From positions 1 to 31,942 of the IMG/VR virus record IMGVR_UViG_3300025037_000025: a stretch of 31,942 nucleotides of DNA; one strand, written 5' to 3'. Below the pieces are notes generated by a model. The model saw only the letters and a program-made list of their open reading frames with translations. It was not told the DNA's origin and ran no database searches. Shown one piece after another: positions 7,461 through 15,930 of the stretch; position 1 is the stretch's first letter, and each line of letters opens with the position of its first letter. Position numbers and translations under genes: made by a program. The DNA comes from a virus.

Positions 7461-10313
7461 ATGGCAACTTATCTTAATTATGACGACCAAGGCTTCATCG
7501 TTGGTACCAAGCGGTTAGAAAGCGGCATTAAATCCATTGGTGAAGATACTCAAGAAATCATTGAGATACTCAAATCACAAAATCAGATTAACCAAACGGT
7601 ATTAAACCGTATAGCCAAGTCTAATGAGCGTATAGCCAACAAAAAGTCTATGCGTATTCAGGGCGTTGTGCCAACTTATGACCCTAATAACGTAGATAGA
7701 AATAATGCGAGCCAGCCAGGTATGCAAGGCCAGGAACAGTCAAAGCAGCAACATAAGCAGGAATTAAGGAGTGCAAGTCAGACAGTAAAAAGCGAGAAAA
7801 AGGCAGCGGGTAGCAAGGACGGTGGTGCTCTTAGCAATGTCACCTCAAATGCTACCGTCAAGTCAGGATCAGCTACAAATAGGGCTGATATCCAACGCGA
7901 TAGCGGCTCAAATGATGTTAATAGATCAACGGCTGATAGAGGCAGGGAAGGTTTAGATACTACTAATGACGTAGCTGGCATCGTACCTATTGCAACTGGT
8001 GCAATACGTAAGGCAAACAATCCTATTGGCAAAAACGGACGTGAGAAAAAGAAAAATGACAGTGAACGTGACGAGCTAGGCCGTTTTACAGCCAAAGAGA
8101 AGTCGCTGTTTGACTCATTGTCTAAGATAGCCAAGAGTGGCCGCACAAGTTATGGTAGTTATGGCAGTACTCAAGATATTGATCCGCTAATTGCGTCAAT
8201 GAATGAGGTTAAAGACGTAGCAAGCCCGCTATTTAATATGGCTACACAAGCTGGAAAAATGGGTGGAATGGCTGGCAAGGCAGCTTTAAGGGCCGGCAGG
8301 TTCTCATTCTCTAAATACAAAAGCTTGAAGCGTAAAGAGCCATTGCCAAAAGAACAGGCAAGACACAATAAGCAGAACGAGGAAACGCTAGGTGAGATCC
8401 TAAAGAGGATGCCGAGTGGTGAGGGCTCACTATTAGGTAAATTAGGGCGTGGCTTAGGTCTTTTGGGAGGCGGCGGAAAAGGCAAAGGCAGGGGCAAGGA
8501 TAAGAGCAAGGGTAAAGGTAAAGGCGTTAAGGCCATCTTGTCTGGAGCTGGGGCCGCTATCTTAGGTGCTGGCAAGTCTGGCGGTAAACATATTGGTAAT
8601 GCCGCTAAAGCACTTGGTAAAACTAGGGTGCTAACCCCTCTGGCCACAGCTATTGGAGCAGGCAGCCTGGCAAGTCGATGGGACGAGCTCGACAATGAAG
8701 AAAGAACAGCGGGTATTGGTAGCATAGCTGGTGGAGGCGCTGGGGCTATGGCCGGTGGTGCAATCGGCTCAGTACTAATACCAGTCCCAGTGGTGGGTAC
8801 CGCTATTGGGGCGGCCGTGGGTGGCTGGATAGGTAGCGAGGGCGGCGAGGTTTTAGGCCGTACAGCTTCACCACATATTAAGTCATGGACCGATAGTATT
8901 AAGGCTTACAACTTACCTCAAAAAATGCAAACTAAGTGGGAGACCGGATTAGCACCGGTCCTTTCTAAACTAAGTGAAGCGGCCGGCGGCATGAAGTCGT
9001 GGCTATCAAGAATGGGTGATGGCGTTAGTAGCTTTTTCAGTGGCGATAGTGGCAGTGGCGCACCAACTCAAGCGGCAGCAAATGCCAGTGATTATGCGAT
9101 TAAAAATGCGGCATATGTATCGCTTGGCGCTTGCGCTAAGTACGTGAATGATGCTTTTCGTGCTCAAGGTTTACAGGCATCGGGTAACGGGGTTGACGCG
9201 GCGAAAAACCTAATCAACCTTAACAAAGGCAAGTTTCAAGAGGTGGCATACAGTGAGGGTTATACCCCTCAAGTTGGCGATGTTATGAGCATGCCTTCAA
9301 ACAGTAAGTCTAAGCATAATTACGGTCACGTTGCGGTATATACAAAAGAAGGGTGGGTTTCAGACTACAAGCAAGGCGAAAAATACGGCAATACCGCAGC
9401 GCCTAACAAAGACTACTACGAAGAAATTAAGTCAGGCAAGATTAAGCCCACTATTGCACGTATGATACCAGATGGGACACTACCAACAGGTAGCATTACT
9501 GATATTAGCTCAAGCAGACTAACAACACAGGAGCAAAAAGCCAAGCGTGACGAGGCTATGCAATACTTTATGTCTCAAGGGTGGACCAAAGAACAAGCCG
9601 CCGGCATTGTAGGCAACATTCAAAAAGAAAGTATGTTCGACCCTAGAGCTCAAGGGGATAAAGATAAAAACGGTGTATATAGGGCACATGGCTTAGCTCA
9701 ATGGCGAGATAGCAGGCTTGCAGACTTCCGTAGCACTATGGGTAAGTCAGTACAGCAAGCGTCGTTCGAAGAGCAGTTAGCTTTTATTCAGTATGAGCTA
9801 ACGAAGGGTAAAGAGAAGGCGGCTGGTAATAAGCTAAAACAAGCCAAAACAGCAGGCCAGTCCGGGGCTATTATGTCAGAGCACTACGAGCGACCAGGTG
9901 CAGTTGAGGCTGAAAAGAGAGAGCGTGCGAAAATTGCAGAGGGTATCTACAATAATACAGCGGTTCAATCGGTTCAGCAGAAAACCAAAACAACTAACAG
10001 TGTGTTAGGTGTTAACGTTGGTGGCTTAGCTAACAATTTTATTGCAGGTAAAACGCCAGCCTATCAACCGGCCAGCCTACCTAAATACGAGTCAGCCAAG
10101 CAATCATTAAGCCTTGATTTAGGTTCTTCTATTCTTAAAAACGTATTTAATATACCAGATATGCCTTCATTTAGATTGCCGCTGGCAGGTGGCGGTCTAG
10201 ACAAGCCCATCATTGTTCAGTCAAATAATGAGAGCATAGGCCAAAACGTGTCTGATAGAGATTTGGCACATGCAATTACAGGCGGTATTGGTATGAGTAG
10301 AGCTTGGGACTAA
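7461..10313 (+). CDS. Tape-measure-like tail protein with CHAP-like and tail-lysozyme domains
   Basis: A 950-residue virion protein. Residues 1-330 are charged and low in complexity, with K/E-rich helices. Residues about 330-360 are Gly/Lys-rich. About 360-480 contains Gly/Ala-rich hydrophobic segments (G-G-G-A-G-A-M-A-G-G-A-I-G), as in tape-measure proteins. A CHAP or NlpC-like fold is suggested at about 540-680, with Cys558 (S-L-G-A-C-A-K-Y-V) and His623 (Y-G-H-V-A-V-Y). A phage-tail lysozyme domain runs from about 695 to 835, with G-W-T-K-E-Q-A-A-G-I-V-G-N-I and the likely catalytic Glu723 in Q-K-E-S, followed by H-G-L-A-Q-W. The two domains would cut peptide and glycan bonds of peptidoglycan during DNA entry. 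It stands alone behind candidate promoter 1. Confidence 0.75.
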   Translation: MATYLNYDDQGFIVGTKRLESGIKSIGEDTQEIIEILKSQNQINQTVLNRIAKSNERIANKKSMRIQGVVPTYDPNNVDRNNASQPGMQGQEQSKQQHKQELRSASQTVKSEKKAAGSKDGGALSNVTSNATVKSGSATNRADIQRDSGSNDVNRSTADRGREGLDTTNDVAGIVPIATGAIRKANNPIGKNGREKKKNDSERDELGRFTAKEKSLFDSLSKIAKSGRTSYGSYGSTQDIDPLIASMNEVKDVASPLFNMATQAGKMGGMAGKAALRAGRFSFSKYKSLKRKEPLPKEQARHNKQNEETLGEILKRMPSGEGSLLGKLGRGLGLLGGGGKGKGRGKDKSKGKGKGVKAILSGAGAAILGAGKSGGKHIGNAAKALGKTRVLTPLATAIGAGSLASRWDELDNEERTAGIGSIAGGGAGAMAGGAIGSVLIPVPVVGTAIGAAVGGWIGSEGGEVLGRTASPHIKSWTDSIKAYNLPQKMQTKWETGLAPVLSKLSEAAGGMKSWLSRMGDGVSSFFSGDSGSGAPTQAAANASDYAIKNAAYVSLGACAKYVNDAFRAQGLQASGNGVDAAKNLINLNKGKFQEVAYSEGYTPQVGDVMSMPSNSKSKHNYGHVAVYTKEGWVSDYKQGEKYGNTAAPNKDYYEEIKSGKIKPTIARMIPDGTLPTGSITDISSSRLTTQEQKAKRDEAMQYFMSQGWTKEQAAGIVGNIQKESMFDPRAQGDKDKNGVYRAHGLAQWRDSRLADFRSTMGKSVQQASFEEQLAFIQYELTKGKEKAAGNKLKQAKTAGQSGAIMSEHYERPGAVEAEKRERAKIAEGIYNNTAVQSVQQKTKTTNSVLGVNVGGLANNFIAGKTPAYQPASLPKYESAKQSLSLDLGSSILKNVFNIPDMPSFRLPLAGGGLDKPIIVQSNNESIGQNVSDRDLAHAITGGIGMSRAWD

Positions 10314-10322
10314 GACTCCAAA

Positions 10323-10361
10323 GGAACACCCCAAAGGCAAAACAGCTTGACCCCTTAAACT
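10323..10361 (+). promoter_or_regulatory. Candidate late promoter, GGAACAC copy 2
   Basis: GGAACACCCCAAA at 10323-10335 is followed by TAAACT at 10356-10361, 33 bases from motif start to hexamer start. The -10-like hexamer overlaps the left arm of the terminator hairpin at 10351-10405. A separate sigma-70-like pair, TTGACC (10347-10352) and TATTAT 16 bases on, is an alternative promoter here. Confidence 0.55.
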
Positions 10362-10405
10362 AAGGCCATATTATTAATATTTATGCCTTGTTTAAGGGGT
10401 TTTTT
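10351..10405 (+). terminator. Strong terminator hairpin abutting the next start codon
   Basis: CCCCTTAAAC (10351-10360), a bulged T, and AAGGC (10362-10366) pair with GCCTT (10385-10389) and GTTTAAGGGG (10390-10399), followed by TTTTTT (10400-10405). This 15-bp stem is an excellent intrinsic terminator for the preceding gene. Its right arm also contains AAGGGG, the ribosome-binding site of the gene starting at 10407, so in a readthrough transcript that site would be hidden. Confidence 0.8.
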
Positions 10406-10406
10406 C

Positions 10407-11339
10407 ATGGCTAAGAAAACGAAAGTTATTACATACAACCTGGCGGATCGTGGCCGCAAATACAACGGCCAGGACCGTTCAGATTTAGATATTCGCTCAA
10501 TGGTTAACAAGATTAACTCACCAGAGGTTCAAGAGCTTGTTAGCAGTGGTGATTTGTTTGGCTTTAATGGCCATGAGATACGAGCACGTTTTGGCATGTA
10601 CCCACCAGACCAATGGGTGGATGAAAAGACGGGCCGTATTATTAAAATCCAGCCAGCCTTACGCACGATCAGGCTTGAAGCTGACGATGACGGCAACGTT
10701 GTTACCCAGCATGAGTTCTTAGATACAGACGACGGCCAATTTGCAGCACGCTTATACGCGAATAAAGCTGGCGGGTTTAGCAGTGCTATTAACCGCAGAC
10801 GCAAGCCAGACGGATATTATGAGGTTACTGGCTTCCATGGCTTTGACTATGTGCGAACACCTAATTACGCGACAAACAAAGGCGATGGCATCTTTGACAG
10901 TATTTTAAACGGTGCTTATACGGAAGGTGAGGCATGCTTTGATAGCCTCATTGATTTACCGCAGGATCAGATTGTCTTAAAAGAGGCCTTAGAGCGTATC
11001 ATCGTTGCTCAATACGATTCAATGCAAACGGCCCTACATTCAGAGTCACTGGTAAGCCATTATCAGCGTGAAGCACTAGCGGCCCAGGACGCTTTGATCA
11101 ATGCAGAAATGCGCCGGCAAAAAGTATTGGAACGCAAGAAGCAGCGAGAATTAGAGCTTTTTGACAGCCTAATTTGCCCATCTAAGCCGTTTGATGAAAT
11201 TAAGGCTCAATGGGATAGCTTTCATATTGGCAATACGTCAGACGCAGATTTACGCATAAGCGAGCTAGATAAAGCGGCTGGCAAGTCAGATAGACAAGAA
11301 GAGCGCATCAGCATCGTTGATAGATTCCGTGGCCTTTAA
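10407..11339 (+). CDS. Putative prohead protease fused to scaffold-like helices
   Basis: A 310-residue protein using the ATG at 10407, preceded by AAGGGG at 7 bases; an in-frame ATG at 10383 lies in the hairpin and is less likely. Residues 1-160 could be an assemblin-type capsid maturation protease. The support is His56 (F-N-G-H-E-I-R), Ser125/Ser126 in G-G-F-S-S-A-I 69-70 residues later, and the A-A-R-L-Y-A-N-K-A-G-G-F pattern seen in prohead proteases. From about residue 185 the protein is charged helix (Q/E/R/K-rich), as in scaffolds, which are often fused to the protease. It precedes the neck-like and terminase genes. No family is firmly recognised, so a different virion protein is possible. 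Confidence 0.45.
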   Translation: MAKKTKVITYNLADRGRKYNGQDRSDLDIRSMVNKINSPEVQELVSSGDLFGFNGHEIRARFGMYPPDQWVDEKTGRIIKIQPALRTIRLEADDDGNVVTQHEFLDTDDGQFAARLYANKAGGFSSAINRRRKPDGYYEVTGFHGFDYVRTPNYATNKGDGIFDSILNGAYTEGEACFDSLIDLPQDQIVLKEALERIIVAQYDSMQTALHSESLVSHYQREALAAQDALINAEMRRQKVLERKKQRELELFDSLICPSKPFDEIKAQWDSFHIGNTSDADLRISELDKAAGKSDRQEERISIVDRFRGL

Positions 11340-11353
11340 TTAAGGATTGAGCA

Positions 11354-12361
11354 ATGAGCAAGACAAAACGACTGCTATCACCGCTTGAATGCTTACAGAT
11401 AGCTTGGGCCATGAAACTAAGAGACTTTAGACAATGGTGCATGCCAACCACTCAGGGCGTTTATGACTGGAAACGACGCAGGTTGGAAGCAGCTATTGTT
11501 GTGGCTAAAACATCAATGGTTGATGACGTAGAGGGCATGCTAAAAGCAATACAAGAGAATGATAACGCAAAAAACGCTGGTTATAAAAATGAGTCCGGTT
11601 CGTCTGTTTACTTGCCAGTGCTTATGACGGCCATTAGTCCGATTGAAACGCCGCCTGAATATGACCAGGTAGGCGGCTTACCGTATTGGGTAAACGTGGT
11701 ACTACCTCAAGACCCATTAAAGCGAGTAGTGCAAATGCGATCGGTTCCCGTGGCTTATCGCTGTCAAATTGCCTTTTTTAGCCCCGATCCCCACAGTGCA
11801 TCAGATATTGCCAGGCAGTTTGCGAATTTTTGGAAACACGAAGAGAAAAGAACATTCCCAGTACCTTATGACGTTGGGGTTTTTGAGGGTAAGCCAATTA
11901 AAGATGACTGGAATTTTAGGGTGTTAGAAAACAGTCTTTATCCTGATAGTGCAACAACCGATCTTAAAAACCTGTTTATCGCCACTGTTGATTGCACCAT
12001 TGTCGGTGCTATTCCTGAGTTTGTAGGCTTGGGCGGTGCTTGGGACGAGGTGACCGATACTGGAGAGCCATACGAGAGCTTACCGACGCGGCCTAATCCT
12101 AATTATGATCCAGAGAAGCCAACGATACCGCTTGACCCTAATAATCCTAACGGGCCCGCGATTAACAGCCCAAGAGAGCCAATACCAGGCGAGGGCGGCA
12201 AGCCAATTGGGGGAAGCCGTGATAGTTATGAGAAGCTTAATAGCTTTGTTACTGAGGCAGACGTTACCGATGACTATACAGAGTTGGGAGTTAAGGTCGC
12301 TATTGATCTTAAAACAGGTGTAATCACCGAAACTAAGATAGAGCCACCTAGCAATGAATAA
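11354..12361 (+). CDS. Putative neck or tail-terminator virion protein
   Basis: A 335-residue protein. Residues about 90-225 form a beta-rich domain with Y-W-V-N-V-V-L-P, V-A-Y-R-C-Q-I-A-F-F-S-P-D-P and L-F-I-A-T-V-D-C-T-I-V-G-A-I-P-E-F segments. The overall pattern, including a W-x-F-x-V-L-E-N-S-L-Y-P-D stretch, resembles tail-completion or neck proteins of large myophages. A Pro/Asn-rich linker spans about 245-285, and a small acidic C-terminal tail follows. A GGA-containing ribosome-binding site is present, and the gene overlaps the next by 8 bases. The functional call is tentative; its place between protease-like and terminase genes fits head-tail joining. Confidence 0.35.
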   Translation: MSKTKRLLSPLECLQIAWAMKLRDFRQWCMPTTQGVYDWKRRRLEAAIVVAKTSMVDDVEGMLKAIQENDNAKNAGYKNESGSSVYLPVLMTAISPIETPPEYDQVGGLPYWVNVVLPQDPLKRVVQMRSVPVAYRCQIAFFSPDPHSASDIARQFANFWKHEEKRTFPVPYDVGVFEGKPIKDDWNFRVLENSLYPDSATTDLKNLFIATVDCTIVGAIPEFVGLGGAWDEVTDTGEPYESLPTRPNPNYDPEKPTIPLDPNNPNGPAINSPREPIPGEGGKPIGGSRDSYEKLNSFVTEADVTDDYTELGVKVAIDLKTGVITETKIEPPSNE

Positions 12362-12884
12362 CGCAGCACAAGACACACCAGTAATTATTGATGCAAGGGC
12401 GGCCGCTTACGCTGGCGAGGCTATACGCGTATTGGGCGTTGTCTTGCCAGCATCAGGCAGGGTAATGCTTAAAAAACAAGCCACGTGGAAAGAGCAGCCA
12501 GTACCAAAAGATAATGCTGTGGTGGTCACTGATACGCCAATGATTTTTGATTACTGGGATATGAGTTTTAACGAGTCCGAGCAAATGGCTGAGGTTATGG
12601 CTGTCTATAACGAAGCCCAGCGATCAGGCTTAATTGTGATTGAGGATGCGTTAAGACGATATGAGCCAAAAGACGTTATTCAGATGCGCAAAATGGACGA
12701 ACGAGGAAAAGTATTAGACTTTGATTCAATGGGTATTACCAATGGCCACATGGCCGTTTTATTGGCTATTTGGGCGGCTAGAAAGATACACGGCGGCTAC
12801 CTTATGTCAACCGCTCCAATAACGCTTGATGATAGCTCAAACGACAAGGATAGCGACTATGGTTTAATGCCTTTTAGTATTTAA
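12354..12884 (+). CDS. Hypothetical virion-operon protein
   Basis: A 176-residue protein I do not recognise. It has a beta-rich N-terminal 60 residues, an acidic and helical middle, and an A-V-L-L-A-I-W-A-A-R-K-I helix near residues 134-145. It begins inside the end of the preceding gene and ends 11 bases before the large terminase start, so it is translated with them. A head-completion or packaging accessory role is possible from position only. Confidence 0.5.
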   Translation: MNNAAQDTPVIIDARAAAYAGEAIRVLGVVLPASGRVMLKKQATWKEQPVPKDNAVVVTDTPMIFDYWDMSFNESEQMAEVMAVYNEAQRSGLIVIEDALRRYEPKDVIQMRKMDERGKVLDFDSMGITNGHMAVLLAIWAARKIHGGYLMSTAPITLDDSSNDKDSDYGLMPFSI

Positions 12885-12895
12885 TGGGGTAGTTG

Positions 12896-14458
12896 ATGCT
12901 AGATGATTTAATGCTGTTACCTGAATGGCAGGAAGTATGCCAAAGGTATCGCTATGACATTACACGCTTTGCCGTTGAAGCTTTAGATATGACAATACAA
13001 GCCGGACAAGCGGTAACCTGGCAGCAAGAGCTATTATTTAAGTCTATTGTTGTGCCTGGCAGTCGTACAAGCGTTGCGTCTGGCCACGGTACTGGTAAGA
13101 GTAGATCGGCTGGCATTATCGCCTTATGGCACCTTTTGTTTTACCCCGAGTCGGTAATGCTATTTACCGCGCCTCAAATCGGACAGCTTAGAACGGTTGT
13201 TTGGAAAGAGATTAATATCTGTTTGCAGCGCCTACGCAACAACAAGGCGCTAGGCTGGCTTGCTGATTATGTTGTCGTGCTGGCAGAAAAGATCTATATC
13301 AAGGGTTTTAAAGATACCTGGTTCGTTTTTGCTAAGACCGCACCGAAGCACCAGCCAACTAACATTGCCGGTCAACACGGCGATCACTACATGGTATGGG
13401 CTGATGAAGCTTGTGGTATTGATGACGCGGTTATGGAAGTTGCTATTGGTGCATTGACCCATGAAAACAACCGGGCCGTACTGACCAGCCAGCCAGCTAA
13501 AAATACTGGTTTCTTCTACGACACACACCATAAGTTAAGCCACCATAATGGCGGTAAATGGATTGCCCTTGAGTTCAACGGTGAAATGTCACCGATTGTT
13601 AGTAAAGAAAAATTGATTGAGGCGTTATATCAGTATGGCAGTCGAAACAGTCCAGGGTATCTAATTCGTATTCGCGGTAAGTTTCCAGAGCTTAAAGGCG
13701 AGTACCTATTAACGCGCACTGACTACGAGAATATGAAGGCTCACCCTTGCGTGATTAAAGAGGGTGACAAGTGGGGTATCATCGTAACCGTGGACGTGGG
13801 CGGCGATGTTGGCCGCGATAGTAGCGTGATATCGGTGCTGCAAGTCGTTGATAAGATGGTTAAGGGCCGTATTGAGAGACACGTACATTTACTGGATATA
13901 CCGCTGTTTAGTAATAGAGCCAATATCAATACGCTTAAAGCCAAAATTAATGATGTAATGAGTGATTACCCGGGGGCAACATTGGTGATTGATCCATTAG
14001 GCGCTGGTATGGGCTTAACGCAGTCGGTAAAAGCTGACGGGGTGTATTTTGATGAAGTGAATTGGGGTTCACCTTGCTTTAACAACACGCTCAAACGCTA
14101 CTACATGAACAAGCGCAGCCACGCTTATGTATCAATGGCTAAGGCGGTCGAAAAAGGCTATTTCAGTGTAAGCGATAAAGTCAAAAAAATGTACCAGGTA
14201 ATCACCAACTTAGAAGAACAGATGACGCGCTTACCGTATTACTTTGACGAAAAGGCGCGCTGGTGCATGATGAGCAAAAAAGACATGCTCAAAAAGGGTA
14301 TTAAGTCACCGGATATTGCAGATACCATAGCGTTTGGCTTTATGGAAAATATAAGCTATGCGCCGGCTGAAAGTTACGAAGATCTAAACATAGGTAGCAA
14401 TGAAAGCGACGAATTGGACCTATTGAAGCAAGCAGCGGATGAATTACTTGGTGACTAG
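12896..14458 (+). CDS. Terminase large subunit
   Basis: A 520-residue DNA-packaging motor with both domains. The ATPase has Walker A G-H-G-T-G-K-S at 63-69, Walker B M-V-W-A-D-E ending at Asp170-Glu171, and a T-S-Q-P coupling segment near residues 201-204. The RNase H-like headful nuclease has acidic residues at Asp300 (T-V-D-V-G-G), Asp366 (V-I-D-P-L-G-A-G) and Asp473/Asp476 (S-P-D-I-A-D-T). All expected catalytic positions are present, so it looks intact. The ATG at 12896 is preferred over the TTG one codon earlier; GGGG lies about 7 bases upstream. It cuts concatemers and pumps DNA into the prohead. The probable small subunit is far upstream (2888). Confidence 0.92.
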   Translation: MLDDLMLLPEWQEVCQRYRYDITRFAVEALDMTIQAGQAVTWQQELLFKSIVVPGSRTSVASGHGTGKSRSAGIIALWHLLFYPESVMLFTAPQIGQLRTVVWKEINICLQRLRNNKALGWLADYVVVLAEKIYIKGFKDTWFVFAKTAPKHQPTNIAGQHGDHYMVWADEACGIDDAVMEVAIGALTHENNRAVLTSQPAKNTGFFYDTHHKLSHHNGGKWIALEFNGEMSPIVSKEKLIEALYQYGSRNSPGYLIRIRGKFPELKGEYLLTRTDYENMKAHPCVIKEGDKWGIIVTVDVGGDVGRDSSVISVLQVVDKMVKGRIERHVHLLDIPLFSNRANINTLKAKINDVMSDYPGATLVIDPLGAGMGLTQSVKADGVYFDEVNWGSPCFNNTLKRYYMNKRSHAYVSMAKAVEKGYFSVSDKVKKMYQVITNLEEQMTRLPYYFDEKARWCMMSKKDMLKKGIKSPDIADTIAFGFMENISYAPAESYEDLNIGSNESDELDLLKQAADELLGD

Positions 14459-14468
14459 GTGGGAAAGT

Positions 14469-14507
14469 GGAACACACGGCAGACTTGCCAGCCTAAGTGG
14501 TTAAACT
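14469..14507 (+). promoter_or_regulatory. Candidate late promoter, GGAACAC copy 3
   Basis: GGAACAC at 14469 is followed 33 bases later by TAAACT (14502-14507), the same hexamer and spacing as copy 2. The tail-fibre ATG lies 74 bases from the motif start. It sits directly after the terminase stop codon. Confidence 0.5.
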
Positions 14508-14542
14508 TATGCAGTACTGAAATTTTAAGGATTGCGTAAGTC

Positions 14543-15928
14543 ATGGCTAATAAACCAAACCCAATTATATTTAAAATAACCGAAGCAGGGCGTTTAGCAG
14601 TGTTAGACGCTCAAAAGCAAGGCATAAGCTTATCTTTAAAGACATTTGTCGCTGGCACGTCAAAATACGTGCCAAATGGCAGAGAAACACGCATTAAAAC
14701 GGAGACTATGCGGTCCGATATCGTGACAAGCGGCATCGAGAACGAAAGTAAGTCTTTACGGTTTAGCGTGACCTTAAATAGTGTCACTTCAAAAGATATC
14801 TACGAAGTTGGATTACTAACCAGCGACAACAAGCTTTTTGCAATTGCAGCCAGTACCGGACCATTGTTTACCGTTTATGCAAACGTCACATTTGTTGGCA
14901 GCTTTGGCTTGTCGTTAGGCGAAATTGACGTTGAGAATATAACAATTGAAGCCGATCCCAACAGCCCTATCGCTGTTAAGATGATGGAAGACCATTTAGC
15001 GGCAGCAGATCCTCACCCTCAATATATTAAGCTTGATAGGCTTACACAGCTCGATAAGAAGGTGGATAAGCTTGGCCAAAACATCAACGGTGCAGCTGGC
15101 GACTTAGCAGGACACCTGGCCCACGCAAACCCACACCCTCAATACACACTCAAAAAAGATAGCGATCAGAAAACTAGCCAGCTTGAGGCGGCAAACCAGG
15201 CACTACAAAAAGAGCTTGACGCTCAAAAAGGTACGTTATCTCAGCAGGGTGGCAATTTAACGCAGCAAGGTAAAGATATAGCCAACTTAGAGGACGGTCT
15301 TGCTAATCATATCAAGGCGGCTGACCCTCATTCGCAGTATGCCAAGAAAACAGACTTATCAGCCCATACAAGTGCGGCTGATCCGCATACGCAATACGCT
15401 AAAAAGACTGATTTATCTGCCCATACTAGTGCAGAACACCCTCATACCCAATATCTAAGAGAGTCTGATCTGGCTGGAATGAAACAACAGATTGACGAGT
15501 TACAAAAGCAGTTAACAGTTGCCCAAAACAAGGTCACTGAATTACCAATTGGCTCATTGTATGTGACGACCAATGACTATAAGAGCGGTGCAGAAGTTAA
15601 AGCGGCTTTAGGTTATGGCACGTGGGCTAGATTCGCAGAAGGTCAAACGCTTGTTGGCATATCAACCAAAGCGGCCGACCCTGAGTGGACTAAAAAACTA
15701 AAAACAGAGTTTGGTGAATATGACCACAAGCTTACCGTTGCTGAAATACCTAGCCACACTCACGACTTAAACTTTGTAGTGAGTAATATTAGAGGTAACA
15801 CAAGGCCTGCAACGCAAAGTACAAGTGCGTCGCCTTCAAACTTAGTAGCCTCAAATGTTGGGGGTGATAAACCCCATAATAACGTACAGCCATCAACTGT
15901 TGTCGCTTATTGGCTAAGAACGGCCTAA
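14543..15928 (+). CDS. Tail fibre protein with tail-collar-like C-terminus
   Basis: A 461-residue tail fibre. Residues 1-150 form a beta-rich virion-attachment domain (F-K-I-T-E-A-G-R, S-V-T-S-K-D-I-Y-E-V-G-L-L), as in baseplate-bound fibres. The shaft at about 155-320 contains five copies of an H-x-x-x-x-P-H-x-Q-Y motif, the later ones in near-identical repeats with A-K-K-T-D-L-S-A-H, separated by coiled-coil stretches. The last 130 residues match phage tip domains: P-I-G-S-L-Y-V-T, L-G-Y-G-T-W-A-R-F-A-E-G-Q-T-L-V-G, E-I-P-S-H-T-H and a final Y-W-L-R-T-A. It probably binds a host surface receptor. A AAGGATTG ribosome-binding site precedes it. Confidence 0.85.
   Translation: MANKPNPIIFKITEAGRLAVLDAQKQGISLSLKTFVAGTSKYVPNGRETRIKTETMRSDIVTSGIENESKSLRFSVTLNSVTSKDIYEVGLLTSDNKLFAIAASTGPLFTVYANVTFVGSFGLSLGEIDVENITIEADPNSPIAVKMMEDHLAAADPHPQYIKLDRLTQLDKKVDKLGQNINGAAGDLAGHLAHANPHPQYTLKKDSDQKTSQLEAANQALQKELDAQKGTLSQQGGNLTQQGKDIANLEDGLANHIKAADPHSQYAKKTDLSAHTSAADPHTQYAKKTDLSAHTSAEHPHTQYLRESDLAGMKQQIDELQKQLTVAQNKVTELPIGSLYVTTNDYKSGAEVKAALGYGTWARFAEGQTLVGISTKAADPEWTKKLKTEFGEYDHKLTVAEIPSHTHDLNFVVSNIRGNTRPATQSTSASPSNLVASNVGGDKPHNNVQPSTVVAYWLRTA
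15302..15465 (+). repeat. Tandem coding repeats in tail-fibre shaft
   Basis: Three adjacent units of about 54-57 bases encode H-x4-A-D-P-H-(S/T)-Q-Y-A-K-K-T-D-L-S. Two earlier, diverged copies lie at about 14995-15040 and 15108-15150. Near-identical units could recombine and change shaft length. Confidence 0.7.
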
Positions 15929-15930
15929 TT

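Noticed and set aside
7778-8725. Minus-strand open frames opposite the tail lysozyme gene
   Set aside because: Composition (Pro/Leu/Ser-rich) is the mirror of Gly/Lys-rich plus-strand coding; no start signals and no known domains.
10383-10406. ATG at 10383 as start of the protease-like protein
   Set aside because: It lies inside the terminator hairpin loop, lacks its own ribosome-binding site, and encodes an atypical leader; the ATG at 10407 has AAGGGG at proper distance.
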